Part shown: positions 43,038 to 52,932 of the stretch, in pieces
Layout: each line of letters starts with the position of its first letter
Numbering within the stretch: the first letter of the stretch is position 1
Source: Rhizobium sp. L51/94
GTDB taxonomy: Bacteria > Pseudomonadota > Alphaproteobacteria > Rhizobiales > Rhizobiaceae
Direction of reading: 5' to 3'
Assembly: GCF_019355555.1 (NCBI RefSeq)
Contig: NZ_CP072142.1
Location: forward strand, 930,001 to 994,000
DNA: 64,000 nucleotides
Made by a program: the position numbers and the translations under genes
The notes under the pieces: generated by a model
Databases searched by the model: none
What the model saw: the letters and a program-made list of their open reading frames with translations, nothing else
Told to the model about the DNA's origin: nothing

Positions 43038-46000
43038 AACGTGCTAAACTCACTGGAGAGTTTTCGCGCGGCTTGTTCCCAAGTCAGGCGAGGGGTCAAT
43101 GCTCTTCGCAATTTGGCCGCACGCTCGAACGCGGACTCGCGATCGAATAGCGCTGAATCTACTTTTTCTGCCCAAGCGCTCCTTGTGTCCGCGTGGGAAA
43201 GGTGAACCGGCGCAATACATGACTCCACTAACTCTGAAGGTAGCCCGTCGTATTTGGCGGCGGCCCGAAGATATTCGGCTAAGCCACTTGCGTCTGAAAT
43301 CACCACCGGGACACCGGCCGCGATCGCCTCAAGTCCTGTTAGGCCAAACCCCTCTGCCACCGAGGGCATCAAAATCAACGCCGCCTTAAGGTAGCCTCTG
43401 GCCAATTTCAAAGGGTCTGCAGTGAACGATCGAAGCTGCACAAATTGGGCATAGTCCGAGTAGTCGCCAATATGTGAGAATTCTGTATTTGCGTCCTCCG
43501 AGAAACCGCGCATTATCAGCACCGGAGGCCCCGGCGCTGTCCAGGTTCGGCCGTGGCCGACGATCTTTATGACGTCGCACGCCAACAGGCCACCTTTAGC
43601 GACTGCATCCTCCATCCGTGCTGACATAACGCACATGTTGACACGCAAGCTGGTGAGATCCGGATTGAGCGCTAGCAAATCCGAGTTTAGCCCGGGCACT
43701 AGAACACAGACCCGCGGAGGGTCAATTGCTTCTGCAATAAAACGGGCCTCAATCCGCGGGCCAACGGCCACAACGAGATCGGATGCGCTGGCAAGGTCTA
43801 ACTGGTCCTGGAGCTTGCTTTCACCCCTTAGAACGTTGAGTGGACGATCAGACCGCGGACGTTTCAAGCCTTCGTTCTCTTGAGGGATCGTGTGCAGGAA
43901 GTGAACGTACTTAGCTTGAAAACGCTTCGCGAGCGCTCGTGCAAAGCGGCCAGTGATATGATCGTGCCCAAGGATCAGCTCAGGCGGTCCTCCGATATCG
44001 GAGGCTTGGCAGAGGAGCGCACGGTCCATGCCTGCAATACCAACCGACTCTGGGCACCCAACCAAGGTGACCTTAACACTTCTCGCGTCATTCACGTCGG
44101 ACTCCAGTGCATTCGGAACCAAGCAGATAACGGTGTGCCCCAAGGCCGCCAAAGCCTTGCAAAGCTCACGATTGAGAGTTGAGATGCCCCCGTGATGAGA
44201 CAACCATTCTGTGGCCACAGCTAATATGGTCTTCCACTCTGCTTGCGGAAGTGGGCCTGGCTTGCTGGCTTTGGGCGTCGGAACATCAGTGTCTGGTCCA
44301 ACGTCCGCCAAGCTGTCTGAGCCAGGATGCTCCGAAGGGGGAGGTGGTTCTTTAGATACTGGTGCGAGCCCCATACTCGCGATGCGGGCAAGAACATCTG
44401 CTGGATCCTCTAACCGAACGTAGTTGGCACGCACGTTTCGTCGCGCCTGCTCAATTGACCATTGCAAGGCTTCTTGGCCATCGGGTGTGGTTTGCTTGAT
44501 GCGGTGCAGTTGTTCAAGCGAGGCATTTGTTCCACGCGACACGAGGTTGCGGAGCAGACCACTGCGGAGCTGGTCGACAAAATCTGGCGCGCGCAAAATA
44601 CGCGCTCCTGTTTCATAGAGAGGACGCTCTGGAAGAAGAGCGACTAGATCGATATAGGCTTGGGCGAGTGCGTATTCGGAAAGCTCGTCAAACTTCGCCG
44701 GGCGATCATAAGCCACCTGTTCTGCAAACTTCGCCCATACGGTCCTAGCTAGGCCAGAATCCTTCTCTCGTAATTCCAGGAGCTTCAGCCAGATTTCCTG
44801 CGGTTCGCGAAACAGCAGCTCGACAGTAGCCTCCGCGGTCGTGTCCGCATCTGGCCGCTCCAGCAGCTCGCCACTCTGATCTTTTTCAAGCGCACCAATG
44901 ACATCCGCCCTTGCTTGTGGGTCACCGTTGCGGGCGAGATAACTTAGTATCGAAGGACTATTACCTTCGCGCTTGAAACTGGGCGATTGCTCGAGTTCAC
45001 GCAAAACGCCTGCCATGCGGGTATCTAGTGCCCCCTCAAGCAGGTCTAACAGACGAGACGTAATACCTCGCGAATCGCTACCAATGGCAATCTGCTTGAC
45101 CGCGCGCACAACTGCATCCGGCGCTCTTAGATATGCGTCCTTGACGAGATGGCGCTGCGCGTCATCTTCGTAGAAATCATTGCCAGTGAAGCCAACCGTT
45201 GCTGCAGCCCAAGTGGACCAGGTTTCGTCGCTCAATTGAGCGTACGCCTCAGGATCATGCTCCAAAAGAAGCCTGAGGGCTCGGACTCCAGCATTCGCCG
45301 GTCGATGGCTCGTGCTCGTGCCAAGCCAGCTCGTGTCAGCGAGCGGCGCTATCAGCAGATACTCTAAGGCAGTTCGTATAATTCTTTCGTGCAGGCTGGC
45401 ACTAAGTGCTGACCAACCGGGCGTCTTTGTGATGTCCGATACGAACTCAAATTGCTGATCGTAGCTGCCCGTTTGCTCGTAGAAGAGCTGCAGATTGAGT
45501 TGCCACCAAAGTTGCGAGTCGCCCTTTTCAATTCGGGAAAGAAGACTTTCGACCCCGTCTCGCCAAGTGGCTGCTGCCACTTCTGCTGATGCGCTTAGCC
45601 GCGCTGCATCGCGCTCCCTTTCAAATCTGCGCCGCATGAAGTCGGACGCTGGAGAACCCAGCTCGACTGAGTAATGCTGCGACAGCGTGTCTTGCAAAAT
45701 CGAAATTTCTGAAGCGATGTTCCAAACGTCGCTGAGCGTATCGATCGGAAGCTGTACGGTGAGTTCTACGATAATGCGAGATAATGCCGCGCGCAGGGGA
45801 CCATCGCGGACAAGGGTAAGTTTCTTAAGATATTCGCCGAGATCATCTGCTACAATGAGGTCCGGGAGGGTTTGTAGCATGAGTGCCACGCTGCGGAGCG
45901 GGTCTTGGCTACGCTGAAGGATCTTCTCTGCCACAGCTGCACGCGCTACGGATTTCTTTGGCCAATGTCCGGTCTTTTCACCCCGTTCGACGATGAAACC

Positions 46001-48034
46001 CGCTAAGTTGCGATCCGCATCTACAACGAGCGCGGCAACCGCATCGGCTACCTCAGGTGCTTCCACCTTGTTGGACGCAGCACAAAACAACCGTGCGACA
46101 ACGTTCTCGAGATAGCTTCCCCTGTCGTCATCGTCATCAAGGCGTAGCTGCAACCATTCAACTGTCTCGAGGGCTTGCTCGACCGTCAGCTCTGGCGCTT
46201 TGAACCGCGATAGAAACAGTTGATATGGCCCGATCAGATTACTTCGCCTGGGAGCCGACAAAGACGAAAGCAACTGGTTAAACGAGAGAGCGCCGGGCCA
46301 TGAGATCTGCAAAATGGTGCCGCGGAGGCGATCGTCGTTATCGCTCGTGAGATCAGACGAAAGAAGTGGAGCCAATAGTGCGCCGGCTTCCGGGCCAGCG
46401 ATTTTCCGGATGGCTCGCGCCGCAATTGTCCGCAGGATCCCGTCCACGCGAGGAGCGGCGGCCACCTTAAGAATCGCGGGAATGAAAGACTTTTTTCCGG
46501 ATTCCGCAGCAAGGTCGATTGCTGCCCTCCTTTCGAAAAGCGGGGTATCGTCGGTCAAGATCCGAGGAAGTAGCTGCTCTTCCAAGTCGTCGTGATCAAG
46601 CCGCCCAAGGAGCGGGATTATCTCGTCATACCGATCAACCAGATCCTCTTTGGCGAAACGGTCAAGCAAAGCTTCGATAACCCGGGCCCGATCGGTGGGT
46701 TCAATGGCCAAAGCCTGCGATTGGAGCAGCACATCGGGTTGTCGGTCGAGTAGCGCGTTGAAAAGGCCGGGAATCATCACGGCAGTCCATCCCGCGACCT
46801 CTGAGAGGTGAAGCGCGACGCCACCTGGGCCGCCAACCTCAGGCACGACTAGAAGCGAGAGAATTTCCTCTACTGATAACTGACGCTCGGCCAGATAACG
46901 TGCCGCTAGGAAGTCGCTGAATATTCGGTGCGACCATTCGAAAACCTTTGGCGCAACCTCGACAAAGAGGGGCGACTGTAGGCACAATGAGAATAGTTTC
47001 GGTGTCGCAATTATTGGTCCGTCTGCGGTTGGCTCGAGACCTCCGGCTATCCTGGAAACAGACAAGGCGTCGATTTCGGAAGAGCCAACTGTGGTCGTGA
47101 GCCTGCGCGTGTCCGAGAAAGTGCAAGCAGCAGCCAGCCGGGCGGCCATCGCCACTTTTATCTGAATTGACAAGCTTTCTATAGACCCAAGGGATGCGAC
47201 AATTGCGGAGTTGATCAAATCAATTTGTCTGCCGGGCGAGGAAGTCCCAGTCCGATATTGTTCCAATAAAATTGCCAGCAGGATCGGTCGACCCGCGACC
47301 GCACGCATCTTTTTATCCGATAGGTGAACTTCCAGGATCGATCTGTTTTCCGCAGACACGTCGGAATGATCGATAGCTGCTTGTATTTGAATATCAGTCA
47401 AAGGTAGAAGCAACATCCGTTTGAATGCACGCGGCGGCCATCGATCTTCGACCATTTGATCTAACTGGTCCGTCCACGCTGCAGTCCGGCTCGTGAAGGC
47501 GACTTTGAGACTGCCGAGCTTCTTGTTGAGTCCGAAGAGGCGATCAAGAAACTCCTCGAGGACGAGTTTCGGATCGAGCCCGCCACCTAGTTCATCGATC
47601 CCGTCGATCAGGATATGCCACTCCCGATCTTCATCGATCCAACCTCGCGCGTGATCGGACAAAAGCAGGGTATCGAGGGTGTCGGGAAAGCTTTGGCCGC
47701 GAACTGAGATCAAATCGACTTGACGACCTTGATCACGGAGTGATCGTGCCAGCGCATCTAACTCCCACGACTTTCCCATACCTGGTTCGCTCAGGAGAAT
47801 TAGGCAAGGGGTGTCCGCAACATCGAGCAGCGCTACCGGATCAGACTTGTTTTTTGTGTCATCGCGCGGAGCGCTCGTGTCGACCTCATGATTGGAGGGA
47901 ATCGGAAACCATTCGCGGTTGCAGAGGAAATCTGTACGTTCGCCGATATTCACCAACTTCAAACACCTCAAGGAAATAGCTAAATCATAATAGTCATCTA
48001 TCCGCTTGATACAACGAGTCTTTTCATTTCCCAC
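43034..48034 (-). CDS. NACHT/STAND ATPase with helical repeats and C-terminal GT4-type glycosyltransferase
   Basis: 1666 residues. Residues about 75-300 form a NACHT-type STAND NTPase: Walker A EPGMGKS (83-89) and Walker B ILIDGIDELGGG (141-152). A HEAT/armadillo-like helical array follows (about 400-1200; for example AAIDLAAESGKKSFIPAILK). A proline-rich linker (EEPPPPSEHPGSDS, about 1220-1260) joins a GT-B glycosyltransferase: TEWLSHHGGISTLNRELCKA near 1270, HFLHTIP, and the EX7E nucleotide-sugar motif in EGFGLTGLEA near 1564. Bacterial NACHT proteins sense phage products through their repeats and trigger an effector. Here the effector appears to be sugar transfer, in C-terminal position, which is unusual. 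First gene of the operon. Confidence 0.88.
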   Translation of the reverse strand: MGNEKTRCIKRIDDYYDLAISLRCLKLVNIGERTDFLCNREWFPIPSNHEVDTSAPRDDTKNKSDPVALLDVADTPCLILLSEPGMGKSWELDALARSLRDQGRQVDLISVRGQSFPDTLDTLLLSDHARGWIDEDREWHILIDGIDELGGGLDPKLVLEEFLDRLFGLNKKLGSLKVAFTSRTAAWTDQLDQMVEDRWPPRAFKRMLLLPLTDIQIQAAIDHSDVSAENRSILEVHLSDKKMRAVAGRPILLAILLEQYRTGTSSPGRQIDLINSAIVASLGSIESLSIQIKVAMAARLAAACTFSDTRRLTTTVGSSEIDALSVSRIAGGLEPTADGPIIATPKLFSLCLQSPLFVEVAPKVFEWSHRIFSDFLAARYLAERQLSVEEILSLLVVPEVGGPGGVALHLSEVAGWTAVMIPGLFNALLDRQPDVLLQSQALAIEPTDRARVIEALLDRFAKEDLVDRYDEIIPLLGRLDHDDLEEQLLPRILTDDTPLFERRAAIDLAAESGKKSFIPAILKVAAAPRVDGILRTIAARAIRKIAGPEAGALLAPLLSSDLTSDNDDRLRGTILQISWPGALSFNQLLSSLSAPRRSNLIGPYQLFLSRFKAPELTVEQALETVEWLQLRLDDDDDRGSYLENVVARLFCAASNKVEAPEVADAVAALVVDADRNLAGFIVERGEKTGHWPKKSVARAAVAEKILQRSQDPLRSVALMLQTLPDLIVADDLGEYLKKLTLVRDGPLRAALSRIIVELTVQLPIDTLSDVWNIASEISILQDTLSQHYSVELGSPASDFMRRRFERERDAARLSASAEVAAATWRDGVESLLSRIEKGDSQLWWQLNLQLFYEQTGSYDQQFEFVSDITKTPGWSALSASLHERIIRTALEYLLIAPLADTSWLGTSTSHRPANAGVRALRLLLEHDPEAYAQLSDETWSTWAAATVGFTGNDFYEDDAQRHLVKDAYLRAPDAVVRAVKQIAIGSDSRGITSRLLDLLEGALDTRMAGVLRELEQSPSFKREGNSPSILSYLARNGDPQARADVIGALEKDQSGELLERPDADTTAEATVELLFREPQEIWLKLLELREKDSGLARTVWAKFAEQVAYDRPAKFDELSEYALAQAYIDLVALLPERPLYETGARILRAPDFVDQLRSGLLRNLVSRGTNASLEQLHRIKQTTPDGQEALQWSIEQARRNVRANYVRLEDPADVLARIASMGLAPVSKEPPPPSEHPGSDSLADVGPDTDVPTPKASKPGPLPQAEWKTILAVATEWLSHHGGISTLNRELCKALAALGHTVICLVPNALESDVNDARSVKVTLVGCPESVGIAGMDRALLCQASDIGGPPELILGHDHITGRFARALAKRFQAKYVHFLHTIPQENEGLKRPRSDRPLNVLRGESKLQDQLDLASASDLVVAVGPRIEARFIAEAIDPPRVCVLVPGLNSDLLALNPDLTSLRVNMCVMSARMEDAVAKGGLLACDVIKIVGHGRTWTAPGPPVLIMRGFSEDANTEFSHIGDYSDYAQFVQLRSFTADPLKLARGYLKAALILMPSVAEGFGLTGLEAIAAGVPVVISDASGLAEYLRAAAKYDGLPSELVESCIAPVHLSHADTRSAWAEKVDSALFDRESAFERAAKLRRALTPRLTWEQAARKLSSEFSTL

Positions 48035-48479
48035 GAAGTGGTGGGGCAGACATAATCAGTGCGCAACTAGGTTGCGCTGAACACAGTGTATCCCATCCCA
48101 CGAGAGATCGCAGGTTTCGATACACGGCGAAGAGATGTCCATCCCAAGATACGCAAAGCAGTATTATACGGTTGACGTTTCTTCCACCGTGTTGATCTTT
48201 GAGCTCTAACTTCTCTCGGAAGGCACTGGCATTAGTTTTTGGGAAAAAGTCCCATAAATCTCGTGGGCTGACGGACGATGTGCCTGAAAGAAATGGCCGA
48301 GGTTTCAGACACCTATCGATTAGATGTAGTAAGTCGATGGTTCGATTCCGTTCAAGGCGATATATTCTGAAGCGCTACCGAATAACCGAATATATCTTGC
48401 AATCCTACACACGGGCTCTGATCTTTTAATGGCGTTCACTATATGAAAAGTCGACGGTTCGATCTCTTTCAGGAAAACG
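48035..48479. other. Intergenic region at the right edge of the defence island
   Basis: There is no gene in about 445 bp. It should contain the promoter of the NACHT operon (minus strand). AAGTCGATGGTTCGATTCC at 48331-48349 recurs imperfectly at 48448-48466 as AAGTCGACGGTTCGATCTC. Both look like the T-arm of a tRNA, but no complete cloverleaf can be drawn around them. Confidence 0.5.
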
Positions 48480-49565
48480 TCAATTCATTTTTGACAATCC
48501 GGAGACGAGCCTTGCAAGTTCGATCTGCCGCTGTGCGCCGGTCTTTTCGAAAATCGAATGGAGCTGGGTTCGGACGGTTCCAATCGATACGGTTCGCGAC
48601 TTTGCAATTGTTTTCACATCACGACCCAGGGCGATTTCCCTGGCGACTTGCGATTCCGCCGGTGTCAGATCGTAGAGCGCCATGAGAATGCTGTCGTTGA
48701 TGCTCGACGTTTTCGAAGCGATGGTGACCGCAAGAAGCAGGTCGGCAGCACCGAAAATGTCGTGCGCCGCCCCAGCGATCGGCAAAACGTGTACGACCAT
48801 CGCCGCCTGTGATTCCGAGGCCTCGATCGGGAAGGAGCCACCAAGGCGCATCAGGTCGGGGCTCTTCAGCCGTTGCCAGCACTTTTGCGCGGATGGGCTC
48901 ATAAAGGTGAGCCTGTCGTGCCGATCCTGAAGGACCGCCGGAATCAGTTTTTGGAAGCCGGCGCCCGCGGCCACCAGCTTTCCGTTCTTGACGGCGCCGG
49001 CGGCAAAGCCGATCGTGTCGAGCGCGTCTACCGTCGCCTTGACCTGTTCGAACCGGAGACGCGCGGCGATTAGCACCGCGCGCGCCAGATGTGGGCGAAG
49101 GGCCGTTAGGTGCTCGGTCGCCGATCGAGGCAGTGGTCCCTCATCATAGCTTCGATGTACAGACAACTTTATCACGTCGCCAGATGGCGCGCTGATAGAG
49201 GTCCCAGTGTGCCAATAGCAGCCATAGGGCCGCATGAAATCGCGATAATAGGTAGCGTTTTCCATCTCATCCGCGGACATCACTTCCGTATCCATGACGA
49301 AACGAGGCTCCTTGAATTTCTCTATGCGGGCGACGGTCTCGAGATATGGATTGAGCGCAACCCAATTGTCTCGAACATATACTTCCATCTTGCCGGCCGC
49401 GGCGTCATTGCTGACCCACCTGACCTGTCCGAACGGATCGATGGCGAAGAGAATTCCATCGCGACACTGGCCGATGCCAGCAAGCTTATCCAGGATACCA
49501 GCTCCGGCCCAACGCTCCGGAATTGCCGCCGCCTCGTATATTTCATCGACGAATTCCAAGGTCAT
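48480..49565 (-). CDS. LuxR-type helix-turn-helix transcriptional regulator
   Basis: 361 residues from the ATG at 49565 (MTLEFVDEIYEAAAIPERWA); upstream in-frame starts add low-complexity residues. The C-terminus is a LuxR/FixJ helix-turn-helix: LTPAESQVAREIALGRDVKT, then IAKSRTVSIGTVRTQLHSIF and EKTGAQRQIELARL. The N-terminal part resembles the PAS-like sensor region of rhizobial orphan LuxR proteins (YYRDFMRPYGCYWHTGTSIS). It lacks a receiver domain and the conserved AHL-binding pattern, so the signal is unknown. It stands alone on the minus strand, divergent from the secreted-protein genes that start at 49747, which it may control. Confidence 0.85.
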   Translation of the reverse strand: MTLEFVDEIYEAAAIPERWAGAGILDKLAGIGQCRDGILFAIDPFGQVRWVSNDAAAGKMEVYVRDNWVALNPYLETVARIEKFKEPRFVMDTEVMSADEMENATYYRDFMRPYGCYWHTGTSISAPSGDVIKLSVHRSYDEGPLPRSATEHLTALRPHLARAVLIAARLRFEQVKATVDALDTIGFAAGAVKNGKLVAAGAGFQKLIPAVLQDRHDRLTFMSPSAQKCWQRLKSPDLMRLGGSFPIEASESQAAMVVHVLPIAGAAHDIFGAADLLLAVTIASKTSSINDSILMALYDLTPAESQVAREIALGRDVKTIAKSRTVSIGTVRTQLHSIFEKTGAQRQIELARLVSGLSKMN

Positions 49566-49746
49566 ACCTTTCCTGTACTGAGCGTCGGACCTAGCCCGGC
49601 CATCTCTACCTGCTGTCGTTAAGTAACACACCACAGGCCCCCTGCCGCTGCAATAGCAATCGTCGTGCTCGTCTATGAAGTGGTAGATGCCACCGCAATC
49701 CTGAAAGGCTAGCTAGGGTTACGGGTCCCTTCTTCGGGAGCAACAT

Positions 49747-50472
49747 TTGAGAAACACGGCCTCCAAGACTCTCACCTTAGCGCTTTGTTACTGCATCTTT
49801 ATTCTTTCGTCCTGCATCTCCGGTCTGAGCGAAACTCAACGGGCTTACGACGCCTGCACGACGCATTGGAACAATGAAATCAACTATAAGCCCGAACCGA
49901 AAGCCGCGGTGGCTGGGGTTGATGGAGATCGCACCAGCTGCTTCTGGGCTTGGTCGCAACCATCGGGAAAGGCAGCGGCGGCCCGTGCCCTTGCGGATTG
50001 TCGCAAGCAGTATCAGCGCTGCTTCGTCTACTACGAATCCGGCGGCGGCTTTTCGCCATGGGAGCGTCGCGTGAATGCGAACGGCGGGCATGCCCCGGAC
50101 GCAGGCGGGGGCCAAGGCAACAACAGCAACGGTGGAGATGAGTTGGCAGCCGCGATGATAACCGGCCTGGCCACGGGGCTTGCGGCGGCCAACGGTGCCC
50201 GTGTGGCACCGCCGGTCTCCTACAACGCAGGCGCCGGAACGACGTATGGCGTCTCCGGCGCCTGCGACGACGCAAACGTCCAGTCTCAGATCGCGGCCCT
50301 GCAGGCGAGGGCGAGCAGCCTCGGCATTTGCCAGATGGCTCGAGAGTACGCGGTGGTGTTGCGGCAGGCCGCCACCGCATACCGTCGCTGCGGACAAAAC
50401 CAAAATGCGTCGAACATGGATGCGGCGGCCACGCAATCCGACGCCACGGCGTCTCAGAGTTGCATGAACTGA
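49747..50472 (+). CDS. Putative lipoprotein of unknown function
   Basis: 241 residues from a TTG at 49747. The hydrophobic LTLALCYCIFILSSC segment ends in a lipobox-like cysteine, predicting an outer-membrane-anchored lipoprotein. The next 100 residues (CTTHWNNEINYKP, CFWAWSQPSGKAAAARALAD, CRKQYQRCFVYYESGGG) resemble small DUF4189-like repeats with paired cysteines. A glycine/asparagine linker and a second cysteine-containing helical domain (CDDANVQSQIAALQARASSL) follow. Function is unknown. It is 86 bp upstream of another secreted protein on the same strand, a probable operon. Confidence 0.7.
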   Translation: MRNTASKTLTLALCYCIFILSSCISGLSETQRAYDACTTHWNNEINYKPEPKAAVAGVDGDRTSCFWAWSQPSGKAAAARALADCRKQYQRCFVYYESGGGFSPWERRVNANGGHAPDAGGGQGNNSNGGDELAAAMITGLATGLAAANGARVAPPVSYNAGAGTTYGVSGACDDANVQSQIAALQARASSLGICQMAREYAVVLRQAATAYRRCGQNQNASNMDAAATQSDATASQSCMN

Positions 50473-50558
50473 CGGATTTGCTGGTGGAAATCAAGACACC
50501 ACAATCACGCCGGATCGATTTCGCTAACAATCACTTTTTCTAAAAACGAGGGCGTCTC

Positions 50559-51668
50559 ATGAAACGGCTAGCATTGATCAGCGCCTCCCTGCTCCTGTGT
50601 GTTGCCGACCTGAGCCAAGCGGCGGAGATCGGCTGCAATTGCGCAATCAGGAAGGGATGGTGCAGCGGCGGCGCTCAAGTTGCGGGTGCGCTGATTAAGT
50701 TCACGTCCAACACCCGGCAATGCTCACAGATTACCTATCACCTTGGCGGCCAGTCCGCGACCGTGACGATCAAGAACGCCAGTGGAACTGCCGATCTCAA
50801 GAGCGATGCTGTGCCGGTGGTCGATTTTTGTACGGTATGCGCGGCGGGCAACCAGACACATGCGGAAATTCCGGTCCACGCCGTCCCCGAGAGCGACGAC
50901 GTATCGACCGAAACGCCGCCGGATAACGCCGCCAGCACCACAGCCGACATGGGTGGAATGGATACGACAGCCGGAAACGCTCTCGTTGCTGCGCCTTCCG
51001 TCGCTGTTCCGGCAACAGACATCAACGACGGAGGAGAGGCACCGGGGCAGTCCTATGTGGCTCCTGGCGCCAGCGCCGACGCCGGAGACATGTCCAACGA
51101 TGCAGATACAGGCGGCCTAGGACAGTTGCAGGCCGAGGGAGCCGGTGACGAGCCGGCAAGTGCCGATGTGGGGGACGGCGACAAGACGGTCGAGCAGCTC
51201 AAGGCCCTTGCCGCGCCGACGGAGGACATCATCAGGGCCGCGCGCGCGCGGCACGAGCGGGTAGCCGCCGCCAAGGCGGAAAAGCGCAGGCAGCAGGAAG
51301 CGAGGAAGACCGAGGAGAGAAGGCGGCAATTGGCGCGCCAGCAGGCCTATGCCCGCGCGGCCGCCGCGGCGCATCCTCCGGTCTATACGCAGCCCGCCAG
51401 ATCTTATCCGACCGTTAACACTAGCGGTGAGGGCGAGGCATTTATTGGGGCGCTTGTCAGCGGGCTGACCGGCGTCGCCACCGCACGTCTGAACAGGCCC
51501 GTCTACCCGCCACCGCCGGCGCCGGTGGTCCATTATGCGGCGCCGGCGCCGGCAAGAACCATTGCACCCGTCTACCAGCCCTCAAAAGGTTCGTCGTTCA
51601 GCGTACCGGACCATTGCCCTGGTGCAATGGTCGTTCACGACCCCATCACGTGCAAGGCGTTGCACTAG
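50559..51668 (+). CDS. Secreted low-complexity protein of unknown function
   Basis: 369 residues. A signal peptide (MKRLALISASLLLCVADLSQ, cleavage near QAAE) is followed by a small cysteine-rich domain (GCNCAIRKGWCSGG, CSQITYHLGGQSATVTIKNA, VDFCTVCA). Next come a long Ala/Asp/Thr-rich disordered stretch, a charged coiled coil (AKAEKRRQQEARKTEERRRQ) and a proline-rich tail (PVYPPPPAPVVHYAAPAPA), ending in a two-cysteine segment (DHCPGAMVVHDPITCKALH). This layout suggests an envelope or periplasmic protein anchored by its coil. No family assigned. Confidence 0.75.
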   Translation: MKRLALISASLLLCVADLSQAAEIGCNCAIRKGWCSGGAQVAGALIKFTSNTRQCSQITYHLGGQSATVTIKNASGTADLKSDAVPVVDFCTVCAAGNQTHAEIPVHAVPESDDVSTETPPDNAASTTADMGGMDTTAGNALVAAPSVAVPATDINDGGEAPGQSYVAPGASADAGDMSNDADTGGLGQLQAEGAGDEPASADVGDGDKTVEQLKALAAPTEDIIRAARARHERVAAAKAEKRRQQEARKTEERRRQLARQQAYARAAAAAHPPVYTQPARSYPTVNTSGEGEAFIGALVSGLTGVATARLNRPVYPPPPAPVVHYAAPAPARTIAPVYQPSKGSSFSVPDHCPGAMVVHDPITCKALH

Positions 51669-51752
51669 AGCACGTGCTGCGACGGATGAATCGATTGTGA
51701 GGTGACAGCGTGGTTGGAAGCTAGTCCATTATTTATAGCGGAGACGTGGATG

Positions 51753-51887
51753 ATGGGACAGGCCCCGGGTAATGATTTGCGAATACGGGTTTTGAAAGCG
51801 TCTGCGTCGCGCATGTCGACACGTCAGGCTGCGGCTAGTTTCAGTGTTGGCATTTCGTCAGCGATCCGTTTGATCGCGAGAGCCTAG
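51753..51887 (+). pseudogene. IS630-type transposase N-terminal remnant
   Basis: APGNDLRIRVLKASASRMST then RQAAASFSVGISSAIRLIAR is the helix-turn-helix start of an IS630-family transposase, ending at a stop after about 40 residues. The catalytic part is absent. It is one of several IS relics in this half of the window. Confidence 0.6.
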
Positions 51888-52516
51888 GAAGTTGCGTTAA
51901 CGCGTCGGCCACAGGGCTGGCGATGACCATCGGCAGTGGATGCCCACGAAGAATTCGTTGTCGCGTTGATCAACGACCGTGAGGATGTGACGCTCGACGA
52001 AATGGTTGACCGGCGAGCTTCGTTACTATTCGGCCGCGAAAGCTGAATTGATGCCGGCGTAAAGCATCGATCGCACAGGGCTTGAACAACCGCGTCGAAA
52101 ATTCCCATCTTCCGCTGCGGCGCAGAAAACGGTAAATGATGCGCTTCAAGTCCACGCGACAATGTCAGCGTTTCGCCTCAACACAGCCAGATCGCCAATC
52201 TGTTTTTTCTTCATCGCAAATGCTTGACCGCCGCTGATCACAGCGAACTTCGTGCCCACGCCATCGCCACCTGGCGGGAGCTCGCACTATCGATCTGCGT
52301 ATCAATAACCCAAAGCTCGACCCTTGGTACTCTGACTTCCATTAAGCTGATGCCACCTTGGCATCTTATTCGAAGACAAGGCGGCGCGGCACATTATGTA
52401 AAGATAACTGATGCACGAACCTTCAGCGCTGTCCTTTGCCGCTTGACGGTCACTCGTGTCCCTTGCGCATCATACGCTGACCTTTCACCGCACCAGCTTG
52501 CACCAAAACGATAGAA
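51888..52516. other. Decayed intergenic DNA
   Basis: About 630 bp following the IS630 relic with no frame resembling a known protein on either strand. Probably debris from the insertion. Confidence 0.4.
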
Positions 52517-52810
52517 GAACGACTGCTCTTCATCCCGAAAGATGCGGCCCGTCTCTTGCGCTATCTACGGCGCAAATCTGATCTCATCTATCGTTTGGTA
52601 GATGTCCATGATGTAGGCTCAAGCTATCAGTATTGCGCAATACCGTTGGTTAATTGGAGAATACGCGACGATATCGCTCAGGATGTATATTTTTCCGGCC
52701 GCTCCCACCGTGGAATTTTAGAAATTGTTAAAGACGGCACCAAAGCTACTTGTGAAGAAGTAGTGATGGAATTCTGCCGCGCCAAAATCCACCTCTTTTC
52801 AAGAGCATAG
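52517..52810 (+). pseudogene. Hypothetical protein fragment lacking a start codon
   Basis: One frame reads IEERLLFIPKDAARLLRYLR, RKSDLIYRLVDVHDVGSSYQ, YCAIPLVNWRIRDDIAQDVY and on to LFSRA with a stop at 52808. It has the look of a genuine protein, but there is no suitable ATG or ribosome binding site; the only in-frame initiator nearby is a TTG at 52556. Upstream DNA is debris, so this is probably a 5'-truncated gene. No family recognised. Confidence 0.4.
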
Positions 52811-52932
52811 CCTCAAGAAGATGCATCAGAGCCTTTCTCGTTTCGGTTGACACTGTTGTAGTTGGTGCTGTTGACGCAGACCGAATAGCGGTGATGCCGC
52901 ATAATAGGGTTTTGCGTAGGGGGAAATTTAGA

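Noticed and set aside
48331..48466. Complete tRNA gene
   Set aside because: Only a T-arm-like segment can be drawn; no acceptor stem, D-arm or anticodon arm fits the flanking sequence.
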